From Phyto melanocephala (Eukaryota > Arthropoda > Insecta > Diptera > Rhinophoridae), in NCBI GenBank assembly GCA_941918925.1, contig OW799233.1, positions 143,346,223-143,410,222 of the forward strand: a stretch of 64,000 nt of DNA, in the 5' to 3' direction. The notes below the pieces were generated by a model that saw only the letters and a list, made by a program, of their open reading frames with translations, was not told the DNA's origin and did not search any database. The position numbers and the translations under genes are program-made. Of the stretch, positions 11,839-23,529 are shown piece by piece. Positions within the stretch are counted from its first letter, which is position 1. Each line of letters starts with the position of its first letter.

Positions 11839-13702
11839 CATTTCTCCCTTACAAACATGCTTCCTCTGAAGCAAAGCTCAGCTTTCTAAAAACTTGCTTT
11901 TCGGAAGTTTCTGTTACATCTTACTACATGGCGATATGCTTTTAATAATACACCCATACTTCAGAATACATTGAAGTAAAATACATTGTCTTTTTATCAT
12001 TATATTTTTGATTAGCTTAATTCTAAATTCTAGACAATGAAAAATATATACTGGATCCACTTTTATTTGACCGACTGGTTCACGGTTTTGATTAATTTTT
12101 GCAAAGCTGTTTTGTCTCTATAACAGCCAAACCTTACCAGGAGTTCCAGGAGGTTTTCTCAGTTGTCAAAAATTCTATGTCCATACAATTTTCATAAAAT
12201 AAGCCGATATATACACTGCAACACTTTTCAATTAAAAAATGTAATTAGGGAAGAGCGTCAGTTATTAAAGTTTACTGCAGTACACATTTTGTTTGAATAT
12301 TTTCATGTCATTCTATCGATTATTATTTGAAGTCAAGACTGGCGCGTAATTTAACATTATTTAATTCTTGCAATATTATTTTTAGGAGTGATTGTGAATA
12401 TTTAACTCGCGAATTCGGGAGACATCAGTAGATCTTATTTTGTCTACACTTCTGGTTTTTTGTATTTACAGTACTGCGAAATTTATTAGTTGTGCATTAG
12501 CGTTTTTACAAAAGAGGTTTTATTTTATACAAAATTTTGTGTTAAATTATATTTTTTAAATCTTTAACTTATATCCTATCTTATGAATTGGTAGTATTTA
12601 TTTATTATTTTTGTTGTTGTTATTTTTTTCTCTGCCAAATTGAAGAAGGTTAAGAAAAAAATCAATCCAACTTTGTTCTTTTTCGAGTATTCGTGTACAC
12701 TTGAAATTTTTTTCATTGATTTCACTGCAACTAAACAGAATAAATTTTGTTAGTTAAATATATTTAAAGTGTTACTTAATATTTCATTAAAAAATAAATT
12801 TATAAAAAATTAATAACAAAAAGACTTTTTTAAAAAATACTCGTCAATCGAAATAATTTAAATTTCAGTACATAAGCTCCATTTTTAAAGTCTACTTGAA
12901 ATTCCGTCCGCAACTTTAACAAAACTGCTTGTTAATGCCACAAAAAAGGTTTTCCAAAAATTAAACATAGTGAGAAAATAGAAACTAAACTAAAGTTAGT
13001 AATTTAAAACAAAAGTTAAATATTTGTTTTTATACACATAACGTGAGCAGAGTTTTCTGTGGCATAATCTACTAGCAAATTTATTAATGCAGGGAATTGA
13101 ACAGGACGATAATAAAACTAAAAGCGACAAATTTTCTTTTGTTCTCTAAATTAGTCACTCAACGTTATTAAAGGAATTTACCACAAAAAAAAAAACATTT
13201 TTATTTTTATTACACTTCCAGTGTTTACTTGTTTGTATTGTTTGTTATTTTTGTTGTTTCGTTTATTTTGTTCTTATTTCGTGTTTTCCTCACATTGTTT
13301 ATTTGTAGGTGTGTTGATAAAGTAAAGTGCCTTTTACAGGACAACTTAATAAAATTTTTCTGCAGTATTTATGACTGAATTATTTACTATGTATGAAAAG
13401 CCAATACATACGAAAACACATAAGTATCTTTATATAAAAGTTCGTACAATAAACTTATATAAAATGTAAGTACATTTCGTGAAAAGAAGGTAGAAGAAGA
13501 GTTCCAAACGAGCACTTAAGTATTGTTAAAGTTTTTCTATAGTTTTTGGTATTATTGAATTTAAAGTGGAAACCAATCCAGAAAGTTATATACAATACTT
13601 AAACTAGGTTAAGAAGTAATGAGATTAAGTTAATAATTTACATGCATTAAACTTACTGTCACGATTTTTTTTTTTATCAAACATTTAAAAATATAGAATT
13701 AC
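11839..13702. other. AT-rich non-coding DNA
   Basis: No gene or recognised repeat. T-rich and TTTG-rich low-complexity tracts occur around 12590-12640 and 13190-13300. Confidence 0.4.
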
Positions 13703-14505
13703 TAGCTAATACCCGGTGTGCTTTGCCACCCCAAATTTTAGTATTTAATTCATATGGCAGGTGCCACGCCCACTGTTGTTAATGCAACCATTTTTTCCAT
13801 AAATGTTTATTTGAATATCAAAGTTTCTTTTGCAAAATTTTAGTACTCTAATCGATATCGTTTTCCAGATATACGAATTTTAGTATTTAATTCATATGGT
13901 AGGTGCCACGCCCACTATTGTTAATTCACCCATTTTTCCATAAATGTTTATTTGAATATCAAACTTGCTTTTGCAAAATTTTACTACTCTAATCGATATC
14001 ATTTTCCAAATATACGAATTTTAGTATTTAATTCATATGGTGGGTGCCACGCCCACTATTGTTAATTCACCCATTTTTCCCATAAATGTTTATTTGAATA
14101 TCAAAGTTGCTTTTGCAAAATTTTACTACTCTAATCGATATCGTTTTCCAAATATACGAATTTTAGTATTTAATTCATGTGGCCACGCCTACTATTGCAA
14201 GTCCGTCCATTTTTTACCCAAATGTTTGTGTGGATGTCAAAGTTTATCGTACTTAATTTGAAGACTCTAGCTGCATTAACTTTCGTGATATATAATATTT
14301 AATACTTATTCTTTAATAGGGCGTGGCAACCCGCCCACTGACAATTTCAAACGAAAGTATAGCCTATAGTTCCTTCCAGACATACAGAAAGATTCTGTGA
14401 AAATTTCAAGGAAATCGGTCCAGCCGTTTAGCCGTCTATAAAGCACAAACAAACATACAAACATACAAACATACAAACACACATTGATTTTTATATATAT
14501 AGATT
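13703..14505 (+). mobile_element. Unclassified interspersed repeat with four ~142-bp tandem units
   Basis: Opens with CTAGCTAATACCCGGTGTGC. A unit containing GTATTTAATTCATATGG, GGTGCCACGCCCAC and TAATCGATATCGTTTTCCA repeats with starts at about 13741, 13883, 14024 and 14166 (spacing 141-142); the fourth unit is diverged. The 3' end has GAAATCGGTCCAGCCGTTTA, then AAACATACAAACATAC repeats and TTTTATATATATAG. An ATATAG lies on both sides, a possible short target duplication. The CCCGG...GGTCCAGCCGTTTAG end pair is a pattern I know from arthropod interspersed repeats, but I cannot name the superfamily. No protein is encoded. Confidence 0.65.
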
Positions 14506-14739
14506 TGTATATGTATTAACACAGACTAGTTAAACTGACCTTATAGTTTAAATGAAATATTCTTTTATATATAGAAACCATACTATTTGGCCTTTCTGTG
14601 TTATATATTATTTTTAGTAGGCGGCAGAAAAAACTTCTATTAAGTTTTTCATTTCGCTTGTGACATTTGTAAGTTACCCAACAAGTAATAGATGTAAATG
14701 TCTGTATATTTGTTAGTCTGGTCTGCCCATTTCTTAAAC

Positions 14740-16112
14740 AAATCACCGACCAAACTATTAAGTCTATACGATTCTGTCGTCAGACCAATTCTTTATTACG
14801 GAGCGGCAGTCTGGTAGGTGGAAATGGAGAAGAGAATCCAACAGGACAGACTTGAACGTATTATGAGAATGGCTGCGATTATGATAACAGGTGCTCTTAA
14901 AAACACCCCATCTAAGGCACTGTTCACTATTTTGAACTGGTTACCAGACATCCTGGCTAAGCAGATGGCTGCGGACACCGCACTGAGACTGAATGCCACA
15001 AAGGCATGGAAGAATGTAAATTATTGACATGCAAGGATTTTGGGTATGATCAATATTGCTTCACCTATTGATTACAAGGTACCTGAACCAGTATTCGATC
15101 CGGGTTTCGTAACGAATATACCAAACAGATCTGAATACGACAAATGCCTCCGACCTCCGGAGAATGCTATCCAGATATTTACTGACGGATCGAAATCACA
15201 TGCTGGAACTGGATGTGGTATCTTCTCGATTTAGTTGGGTTTGGAATTGTCCCTGAGGCTACCAGATCACTGTAGCGCGATACAGGCCGAATTAATGGCT
15301 ATTAAGACAGCCGCGGAACAGATTCATTATCATGGAATATCTGGCAGGGATATTCATATATTAACTGACAGCAAGGCGGCTATTAAATCCCTGGAAAGTA
15401 TGTACAGCACATCGAGAATTGCCCAGGAATGCCGGTTGTCTCTTGAGGAAATAGCGAGATATTCGACGGTTACCCTTGTGTGGGTTCCAGGATATGGGGA
15501 CATTAATGGTAATAGAGCTGATGCACTTACAAAAGCCAGTACCACCTTAGATTCGGTTGAATCCAGTTGTGCTTTGGGTATTCCCAAATCGAAGGGTGAG
15601 CCGCTAATCTCGCATCGATTTTATTTGAATGCCAAGGAAAAATGGGTGAGAGAACCTACTTGCTTGGAAACTTGAAAGATCTGGCCTAACATGGATGCGC
15701 ATAGGACGCAATATGCTGTCAATATGCTCCGAATCCACCTTAGGAAACTCATAGCGGTCAGTACCGGACACTGGCCTATAGGCACACATGCGAAAAGGCT
15801 AAATATCCCTTACAACGACTTCAGCAGAAGTTGCGATAACGAGGAAGAGGGGGAGACAACTGAACATCTTCTCTGTAATTGTCCTGCATTCGGGGACCTG
15901 TGACACCAGATTCTAGCTTTAAAGTAAAACTTTTCTTTCCGCAGTTGATATGGGAAAGATCCACACCTTTAAAAACAGGGCAGGATGGCTGAGGAACGAC
16001 GGCCAGAGGACATAGACAAACGGGCGTTAGTGCCTACAGTATCACAACGGGACCCTTGGAGGACCCAAGTGAGCTATGCCTTTGGGCGGCTGCCAAATCT
16101 AACCTAACCTAG
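14740..16112 (+). pseudogene. LINE ORF2 3' half with RNase H domain and 3' end
   Basis: One continuous reading frame runs from about 14740 to 15903 with no frameshift. It is broken by stop codons at 14815, 15025, 15232 and 15673 and ends at the stop at 15901. It starts inside the post-RT region (SVVRPILYYGAAVW). An RNase H domain follows, with the D-E-D-D residues visible in IQIFTDGSKS, AIQAELMAIKTA, HILTDSKAAI and NGNRADALTK. The usual VPGH histidine is replaced by tyrosine (VPGYGDING). A C-terminal Cys-His motif, CDNEEEGETTEHLLCNC, comes last. RNase H after the RT is typical of I, R1 and LOA-type non-LTR elements, and absent from Jockey. About 200 bp of 3' UTR follow, ending in CTAACCTAACCTAG. 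The copy is 5'-truncated and dead by substitution only. Its 3' tail is shared with the SINE at 56062. Confidence 0.85.
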
Positions 16113-16179
16113 TCCAAAATTTCCATATTAATATGTACTTTCTTTTATAGTGGTCGTTTAGTTTAGAGATCAATTCCGA

Positions 16180-16516
16180 ATATTAACAAATTTACAAACA
16201 ATATGTTTTCCAACTACTTTCTTTAGCAATCGATAACTTTTGACACCAATCCATGACAAAAAAAATACCTCTTTCTATGAACAGAATTAATACCATATGA
16301 TTTGAAATGTTGTTTCAATTGCGTCTTATATGTGTCAAAATGATTATAATCGCGATAAAATTGTTTAAACTTTGGTACCGCAATTGTGTTAGATGTTTTT
16401 CTCGTAACAGAATTTAAATCCATTTTTCGACCTAAATTTTCTGCCATGAATTGCTGCTGCTGGCACAAACATGTATTGGGTCCATACATGTTTGCATTCC
16501 AAAATTTGTGTAACAA
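16180..16516 (-). pseudogene. Probable Ty3/gypsy gag fragment
   Basis: The minus strand reads VPKFKQFYRDYNHFDTYKTQ, then LKQHFKSYGI; after one frameshift in a poly-T run it reads SWIGVKSYRLLKKVVG. The pattern (LKQHF...I...KKR..FLSWIG...Y.LL) resembles the gag matrix/capsid region of insect Ty3/gypsy elements. Upstream residues (about 16400-16516) are less certain. It lies just before a gypsy pol fragment facing the other way. Moderate confidence: the recognition rests on short motifs only. Confidence 0.5.
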
Positions 16517-17053
16517 ATGTATCCATGTTCGTCCTCGTCGCCAAATAAAATGCTTAAATTTATTTATTTAAAACTAGCTGTACTTTGCGCGCGTTACTAC
16601 GCCACAAACTAAAATTTATCTCACAATAAAATGCACAAAACTATTCGAAAAACGCTTTCAGATATATAAATACGCACAAAATTGTCAGTTCAATGAGAGC
16701 CGGATATATATTTCACAATCTACATAAATTATTATATCACCAACAACTCGTAACGTCATTATTCGTTTGCTGTTTCCGTTTCAATTCAAATAAGCATCAG
16801 TCATGGCAACTGTCATGTCAATATATGAAATTCATTGGAGTGAAAGTAGCGCCGACTATCGAAAATTGCTCGTATCTACTTATAAAGCTTCGTGGGCTCA
16901 TGCACAGCAACGTTTCTTAAGATTATTACATAATCAAATGCATAGTTTATATTTGTATAAAGGATGTTTGTTTGTATACAGGCAAACAGAAAACATGTAG
17001 ATAAGCATAAGATTTTCAACAAATATTTAAGACTCACACAATGTTTTTCTACA
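16517..17053. other. Unresolved segment between gypsy fragments
   Basis: Begins with ACTAGCTGTACTTTGCGCGC, which resembles the opening of the 13703-14505 repeat, so a short relic of that family may lie at 16573-16605. Overlapping open frames at 16693-16920 and 16803-17000 have no motif I recognise. Confidence 0.35.
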
Positions 17054-18000
17054 GATGAATTCCTTGATAGTTTACCAGTGGATCATAAACAAATTCCTAA
17101 ATATTCTAAAAACGGAAATTTGAAGTAAAGCTTACCACTGCATTATGAACGACTGGCCCGACAAGGTATGAGAGAAAAAATTGGTTCCATATATTCATCA
17201 TCATCGTATTGTACATCTTATACATCAAGGCCATTGGGGAATTTTGAATATGAAACTAATAAGTAGACGATATTGATGATTTCCACGCATTGATGGGAAC
17301 ATATCTGATATAACTTCCATTTGTTAGGCACACAATATATGCAGTTTTGATCTACCTAGATAGTTTTCTTCTTGGTCAGAGGCTACGTTGCCATGACAAT
17401 GAAAACATTTGAATTACGCCGGTCCTTTTTAAAGATTGTATGGAGCTAATACTGACTGACTTTTGTTCTCAACTGTTTAATGATGCTAAGGTTAGGAATA
17501 CCATCACTTTTTCTACAATTAAGTCTTTATATAAAATAATTATAACTGATAATTGTACTCAGTTTAGTTCGAAGGAGTTTAATAAATTTAATAAGGAAAT
17601 AGAGGATTTGAAAATCTAGCAATGTAACCTTTTTCATTACATTAAATGGGCAACTAAATGATTTGCTTGTTTAAAACTTCTTTAAGGTAACTTTTACTTA
17701 GTAGCAATGATTTGAGTTCTCCTCTTTAAGCTTATATCACTACATATAGAACAACTCCAAATAAAGATGGTACAACTCCACAGGACACTCATGGTCGTCA
17801 ACATCGTACCTTGCTGTCTATACACAAGCCTTGATTAACAATATAAATAGATATTCTATTTGGAATAAAATAAATGTATACGTGGTATTATTTTAAAATG
17901 TTATGAAAATGCTATGTATCTTAATCAAATTAATAACAAAATTATTTGGTGGCTTAAGAATTAAATTTAAAATTGCAGACAAGGAATTGTTGTGTTTTCT
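17054..18000 (+). pseudogene. Ty3/gypsy pol fragment: integrase
   Basis: Broken by stops and frameshifts, but readable piecewise. At 17054 TDEFLDSLPVDHKQIPKYSK, a spacer typical after RNase H. At about 17130 AYHCIMNDWPDKV. At about 17200 the integrase zinc finger region HRIVHLIHQGHWGILNMKLI. At about 17430 KDCMELILTDF. At about 17545 IITDNCTQFSSKEFNKF, holding the second catalytic aspartate. At about 17735 TTYRTTPNKDGTTPQDTHGR, then HRTLLSIHKP. At about 17940 KLFGGLRIKFKIADKELL, resembling the integrase C-terminus. The order fits the Ty3/gypsy integrase (HHCC finger, DDE core, C-terminal domain). No LTR is found. A gag-like piece at 16180-16516 faces the opposite way, so the element has been rearranged or two copies are juxtaposed. 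Confidence 0.8.
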
Positions 18001-19078
18001 ACTTTAGCTTAACTTAACTTTATGAAATATGTTTGAATCAATTTAGCTTTGAATTTTTAATTTTACATTGTTTAAAAAAGTTGTGCCAGTCTAGATTCAA
18101 TAACTTTTTTTTATTTCAAATAAATTAATTCAAATATTTGACATATTTTCTAAACTTTTTTTTTTGTAATTAAAGCAATTTGTTAAAAAATAAAATATCT
18201 AAAAATGTAATCTAACGATTTTGACAAAATAAAATTCTATTAAATTGTGTCTGCGAAATTATAATTATTTTGTCATAAAAACTAATAAAACTGAATCGAA
18301 GGATAAATGTGATTTTAAAATAAAGTTGAAAAAGCTTATCAATTTCATGATTTAAAGAGGAATTAGCATAGATAAAAATGTGAAATTGTATAAAAGAATT
18401 TGTCATAACAACTGCAAAATTACGTGCAAAAATGCTACAAGATCTTTGGCACAAGCATTGCAAAAGCAAACTATTGAACATAGGTCTGTCTGATTTAGAC
18501 TTTTTGGTCAAAACTTACAGCCTTAATTTCTGCACATGCTGGTAAGATATTATAGCAATACCTATAAAAATCAAACAAAATTGTTTATTAGTGTAAATTT
18601 CAATTATTTCAGAAATCTGAGAGCAGTTGTATTCTCAAATACTTGGTGTAATTTCACCATCTTTTTTAATCACAAGTTACAAGATAATAACTAAACTTTA
18701 GTTATAAAATAATTTTGGGTATTAATATGAAGGGTAAGTACACTAATTATTAATAGTAACAAATCCAGTAAAAGGTTTAGTGATAAGACAAAATACAAAA
18801 GGTGATTTAATAAGAATTTGACACTGCGAATATAGAAAACCATAGAAAACCAAAATTCGTTTTAATTGTATTTTTGAGAAGTCTGGATAATCATATTTCT
18901 TGGATATATATAAGAAGTAATTAGAAGACAACATTGGACTATTAGATTACGAAAAAATTGGATAGAGCATTTAACTGACAAACTCTTCACAAAAATACGT
19001 AGACTTCTTTTGCCTTTAAACATTTTTGACAATTTTTTCTTCTTGATCCAGGTTTTCTTTTAATTCCGAAGTCTTCCA
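18001..19078. other. AT-rich non-coding DNA
   Basis: No gene or repeat is recognised. Minus-strand open frames at 18212-18511 and 18743-18934 have no familiar motif. Confidence 0.4.
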
Positions 19079-19080
19079 TA

Positions 19081-19336
19081 TCGATGCCTTACTTCCTCAA
19101 CCTCGTATCTTAAAAAATAAAATTTTTCAGGAAAGAAATAAAAAACGGTTAATCTTTTTATACTTCGGTGTTTGGTTAAAAGTTTAAATGCAATTATTAA
19201 GGAATTGATTGTATTTATGTATATTAGTAGTAATAATATACTAATCTTTTTTAGTTAAAGCGTAAAACAATCGTTTGATATGAAAAAGTCAAAACCGTAT
19301 TTTTTAAGATACGAGGTTGAGGAAGTAAGGCATCGA
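19081..19336 (+). mobile_element. 256-bp MITE, copy 1 (TA target duplication)
   Basis: Starts TCGATGCCTTACTTCCTCAA and ends with the reverse complement of that sequence; the inverted ends extend about 38 bp up to CGTATCTTAAAAAATA. It is flanked by TA on each side (19079-19080 and 19337-19338), the duplication made by Tc1/mariner-group transposases. A nearly identical copy lies in the opposite orientation at 61275-61527. It has no coding capacity, so it must rely on a transposase encoded elsewhere. Confidence 0.9.
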
Positions 19337-19338
19337 TA

Positions 19339-22300
19339 TACTGTTTATTAGCTTTTGAAAGAGTTATGATGATCCTTAAGATATTTTTCTGTTTCTTAAA
19401 AAATCCATATAGAATTTTTTTTGTAAAGTTTTAATTAGTTTTTCACGTACATACTTTTTTTCCATTCTGAGAGAAATAATACTTAATTTAAATAATATTG
19501 GGTAAATTCAAAGTGGTTGCATATCAGTCATATTTGTACTATTTCATATTATTTTATGCATGCATGAAATTTTTGTTAGTAATTTCCATACAAAGAAAGT
19601 AATAAGACTTTACACATTTGTTTCCTATGTATAAGAAATTGTTTATGTTATACTTTTAACCATACTGTCTCTCAGAGAGAATTTCTTCGCTTCTCACCTC
19701 TCAGAGAGAATATTTTCTATTTTCTTCTTTCCTGTATACATACAATTTTTAACAGTGTCATCTCTTTGTCTTCTTTCTTGTATTAAATACATAATTTGTT
19801 AACAAAAGGTGTTCAAAGTCACTAGTCATATTAATATGAATTATATGACATAGTACAATATGAGAGTCTACTTTGAATTTGCCCATTGTTTTTCCCCATA
19901 ATCGTGAAAGTGCAGATTTTTAAAAAATCTTTTAACCAGGCACAGCCTAATAATCTTAAGATTTCTAGTTTTGATGTTAATAGCGTCTAAAAAAAAAACT
20001 TGAAAAACTGTTTCGGTGGAGAGTATCAAAGACTCAACAAAGCCGATATATGTAGCACATTTGCTTTTATTTTTATTGAATTCTGATTTGTTAAATATGT
20101 GTCTCACCAATTACTTTATTGTGTGAAATGTTGACATATTGAATTGGTGGCGTTATTTGTTAAATAAATAAATCAAACAAATGGACAAATGATTCCTCTC
20201 ACTCTTTGTCCATAACTTATGGGCCCTCAAGCAAACAATAACACAGACACAAACAAATAAAAAGAAACAAATGTAATGCGCAACATGTTTTTGTTGTTTC
20301 TGTCTAAAATTAGAAAAAGAAATTTCGTTCCAAATAAAACATTAATGTATGGGATATTATAATGGGGGTGAAAATCAATTAGAAAATACGTCAAGTATTG
20401 CCCTCTAATGCTGGAAGACTTAAATTATACTAAAATGGTCTAAGAAAAGCTATATGCTGTGAATACGCTTATACGGTCTTCCGATTTACCGTGTTGACAA
20501 GGACAACTATTCATAAACATAGTATTTATGCAATTAAATTAATAGTGTATTAAGGTGGCAGCAATAATAAAAGAGTAATAATGATGAATTTATTTTTAAA
20601 AGCCAAAAAATTTGTTAAAATAAATACGTAATACAGAAAAAATTTAATTTACTAAGATTTTGCTCTATGAAATATTGTTTACACAATATTGTTTACACAA
20701 TATTTTATATCTAGAAGAAAATAAATATTAATTCCATTAAAAGTAAATGAACATTTCAAAATTATAAGCTTTTTATTTTTAAATTTATATAAAAGGAATT
20801 GTTTGAAATTCGCTAAACTTTCTAGAAATTTTAATTCGAATTCACTGAAAACATCTTGTTTACATTTCAAAAGCTTGTTCCTAATAAAAAAAAAAAAAAA
20901 ATTAAAACGTGGAAATATTTTTAGCGTATAAATGAATCTTAATATTTATATTATAAGAATTCAAATCACAATTTGCCCAGACGAGTAGGCACCAAATTAA
21001 TGCTTGTGTAATAAAATTAGCTAAGTGATTACTGGGAGATTTTGTTTTTTTTTCGCTTCGGGTTGAAATAGACATTTAACAAAGATTTAATAGTATTTCT
21101 TATTTGTGTATATACAAGAAGTCTTTACCTGTCAAAAGTTTTTGGTAATTTTGTAAGCAGTACAAAGTTCATTTGTTTTCCATATTACATGCATAGAATT
21201 AGTAAAATTGTTTGTATACGACAGAGGAACAGTGTATGTCTACCCCACAGCTTATCCTTTTAACAGTTAAAAAATTAATAAAGATTAATTTCAGTAAAAG
21301 TTTCTTATTTATATCATACCTGCTGCTTTCTCGTTCAGGAGTGCATGATTAAGCTGCTCCTAATAGAGGTGAAATTAGGGCATGCTGATTGTAAAATAGA
21401 GACCAAAAAAGTGGACTATCACATGAAAAAAGCTTGCCTTCTGTAAACGAAAAAAAAATTCATCATTATTCCAAAATATTTTTTTAAAGCTTTGTAGGAT
21501 TTTTTTTAAACAAAAAAGAATATCAAACCATATATTGACAACGAAACAGCGAAACGCTAGATCATAGCAAAATATTGAGTACAATAGAACAATTACAAAA
21601 AATATTTAATAGTAGAGTTTCTAAATAATTACAGTTAAAGAGAAATTAATTTAATTAAATCGATTTTTTAATGTATATAAAATCAGCTCTTTACGAAACA
21701 TTTATTGTCAAAATTTACGCAAGTTTTGAATGTTCTACTTCAGCTCTAAAGCTGCATTTCATCTTTGCTTGTTATGCTTTATCTTTCTTTACGTTTCATT
21801 TTGGTTTTGTTTTTTTTTGTACAATATTTTTATCGTAAAGTAAAACTCATTCTATTCTATACACACACTATTTTAAATTTAATGAAATAGTTGTAAGCTA
21901 TTTTTCTTATGCTTGTGCAGTTCTTTAGTAACCACTAAGTGAGTGATTCAGGAAGCACTTTTTAAAAATTAAGTATGTTGAAAGTAATGAAAAGTTTTGC
22001 ATTACTTAATATTAAAATGTTTTAACATTTTTAAATTTTTTCAAAACTACAACATCATGAATATGGCGACACCTTCGACACCTTGTAAACTTTTTAGCTC
22101 CTTGTTTACAATATCTAATTAACTTTTATCTTGTTAACAATACTAGTATTCGCCTTGGTTCAAAACTCGAAATATGATAGTTAAGATGTTAAGATTCAAT
22201 AAAAGTAAATCCTATGCAATTAAATTTCAATTTAAATATTTTAATTGCCGAATTCTGAAATAATTAAAAAGGACCTACATATTTTCTGCAATGCTTCAAT

Positions 22301-22506
22301 AAAATTTCTTTTAGATAGTGTATTTTAAGTAAGAATCATTAGACAAACATAGAAAATATCTCTTTCTAAATATATTGTCTTAGTCTTCTTATATCTAGAT
22401 ACAAATATTAAATGAAAAGTAAAATTCCACAATCAAGTTTAAGTTTTGTAAAGAAAACTAAAATTTTAAGTTTTAAATAAAATCGGAGAAGACAAAAAAA
22501 CCACTA
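19339..22506. other. AT-rich non-coding DNA
   Basis: Nothing coding is recognised. Two copies of CTCTCAGAGAGAAT lie about 32 bp apart at 19670-19715, and a short ATATTGTTTACACA duplication occurs at about 20674-20702. Open frames at 19868-20110, 20679-20870 and 21375-21584 have no familiar motif. Confidence 0.4.
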
Positions 22507-22611
22507 TGTCGTATTCATAAAAAATATTTTTGGTTTATTAAAGGCTTATTTGATAAATTTTGTGTACAATTCAGCCTTTAGTAAACCTAGAGTATTTTTT
22601 AAAAATACAGC
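22507..22611. mobile_element. Decayed ~105-bp hairpin MITE
   Basis: The arms GTATTCATAAAAAATATTTT + GGTTTATTAAAGGCTT and the inverse GCCTTTAGTAAACCT...ATACAG surround a short loop. It matches the better preserved copy at 23411-23529. Confidence 0.65.
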
Positions 22612-23410
22612 AAATAATTTCTAAATTAAGAAAATTCTATAAATCGATTTCTAATAAAAACCTTAATATAACCAGTAAAAAAATACCCCAAAACATTAAT
22701 GAATAAACAACTTTTGAAAGTTTCCGCAAAAATATGAAAAAAATTATAAATATTTTTTTTTCGAAATCTGGTTCTTGAAAATATGAAACAAAAATTATAT
22801 TTCTCTAAATAGAGAACCTCTAAAAACAAATTTAGGTTACAAGTGAACAATTTCGGTTCACTAATTTATACACACGAAGATTTTTTTATTTTACAGAATC
22901 TTAAATTCGGTGGCATTTCACTTCTTACTAAATTTGTACTCTACATTACATTAGCTAGAAGGTTTAAAATGAGCAGCTATGTGCTCACATAAACTTTGTA
23001 ATCAGTACAGAGTGTAACCTTTTAAATATTAAAAGTAAATTTATTTTAAATGTTCGTATTTAAGTGAAACTAAACAGAATGTAGTTGTATATTCAAGAAA
23101 GTGTGTTAGGTTTTTGTCATTGCCATCTAATTAATAGAGCACACTAAGATAAGCCTTCTTAATGTTGCTTTAAAAATTAAGTCCGATGTAGAATTTCAAT
23201 ACAAATAAGATACCATGCCGAGTGCTGCCACATACGATTTCTTTGAAGAAAAAATTTAAATTGTTCATAATTATAAAATTTGAGATAAAATTTCAAAAAT
23301 AATAAAATAAAAAAAAATAAAAACAAGTTTCCCCACACGATCTTAATGATTATCTATTACAATTAATTTTAGATTTTATATAAAGCATATCCTCAGAAAA
23401 AACAAAATTA
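22612..23410. other. AT-rich non-coding DNA
   Basis: No feature is recognised between the two hairpin MITEs. Confidence 0.4.
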
Positions 23411-23529
23411 AGGGCCGTATACATAAAAAATATTTTAGGTTTATTAAAGGCTTATTCGACAAATTTCTCTACAACATCTGTCAAATCAGCCTTTAATAAA
23501 CCTAAAATATTTTTTATTAATACAGCCCT
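23411..23529. mobile_element. ~119-bp hairpin MITE
   Basis: Nearly the whole element is one inverted repeat. The left arm starts AGGGCCGTAT and contains TTTAGGTTTATTAAAGGCT; the right arm contains AGCCTTTAATAAACCTAAA and ends ACAGCCCT. The arms are close to 40 bp with few mismatches, around a loop of about 30 bp. A TA lies near each side, but the exact target duplication is ambiguous. It shares family with 22507-22611. Confidence 0.75.

Noticed and set aside
15354..15587. 77-codon minus-strand frame
   Set aside because: Antisense shadow of the LINE RNase H pseudogene.
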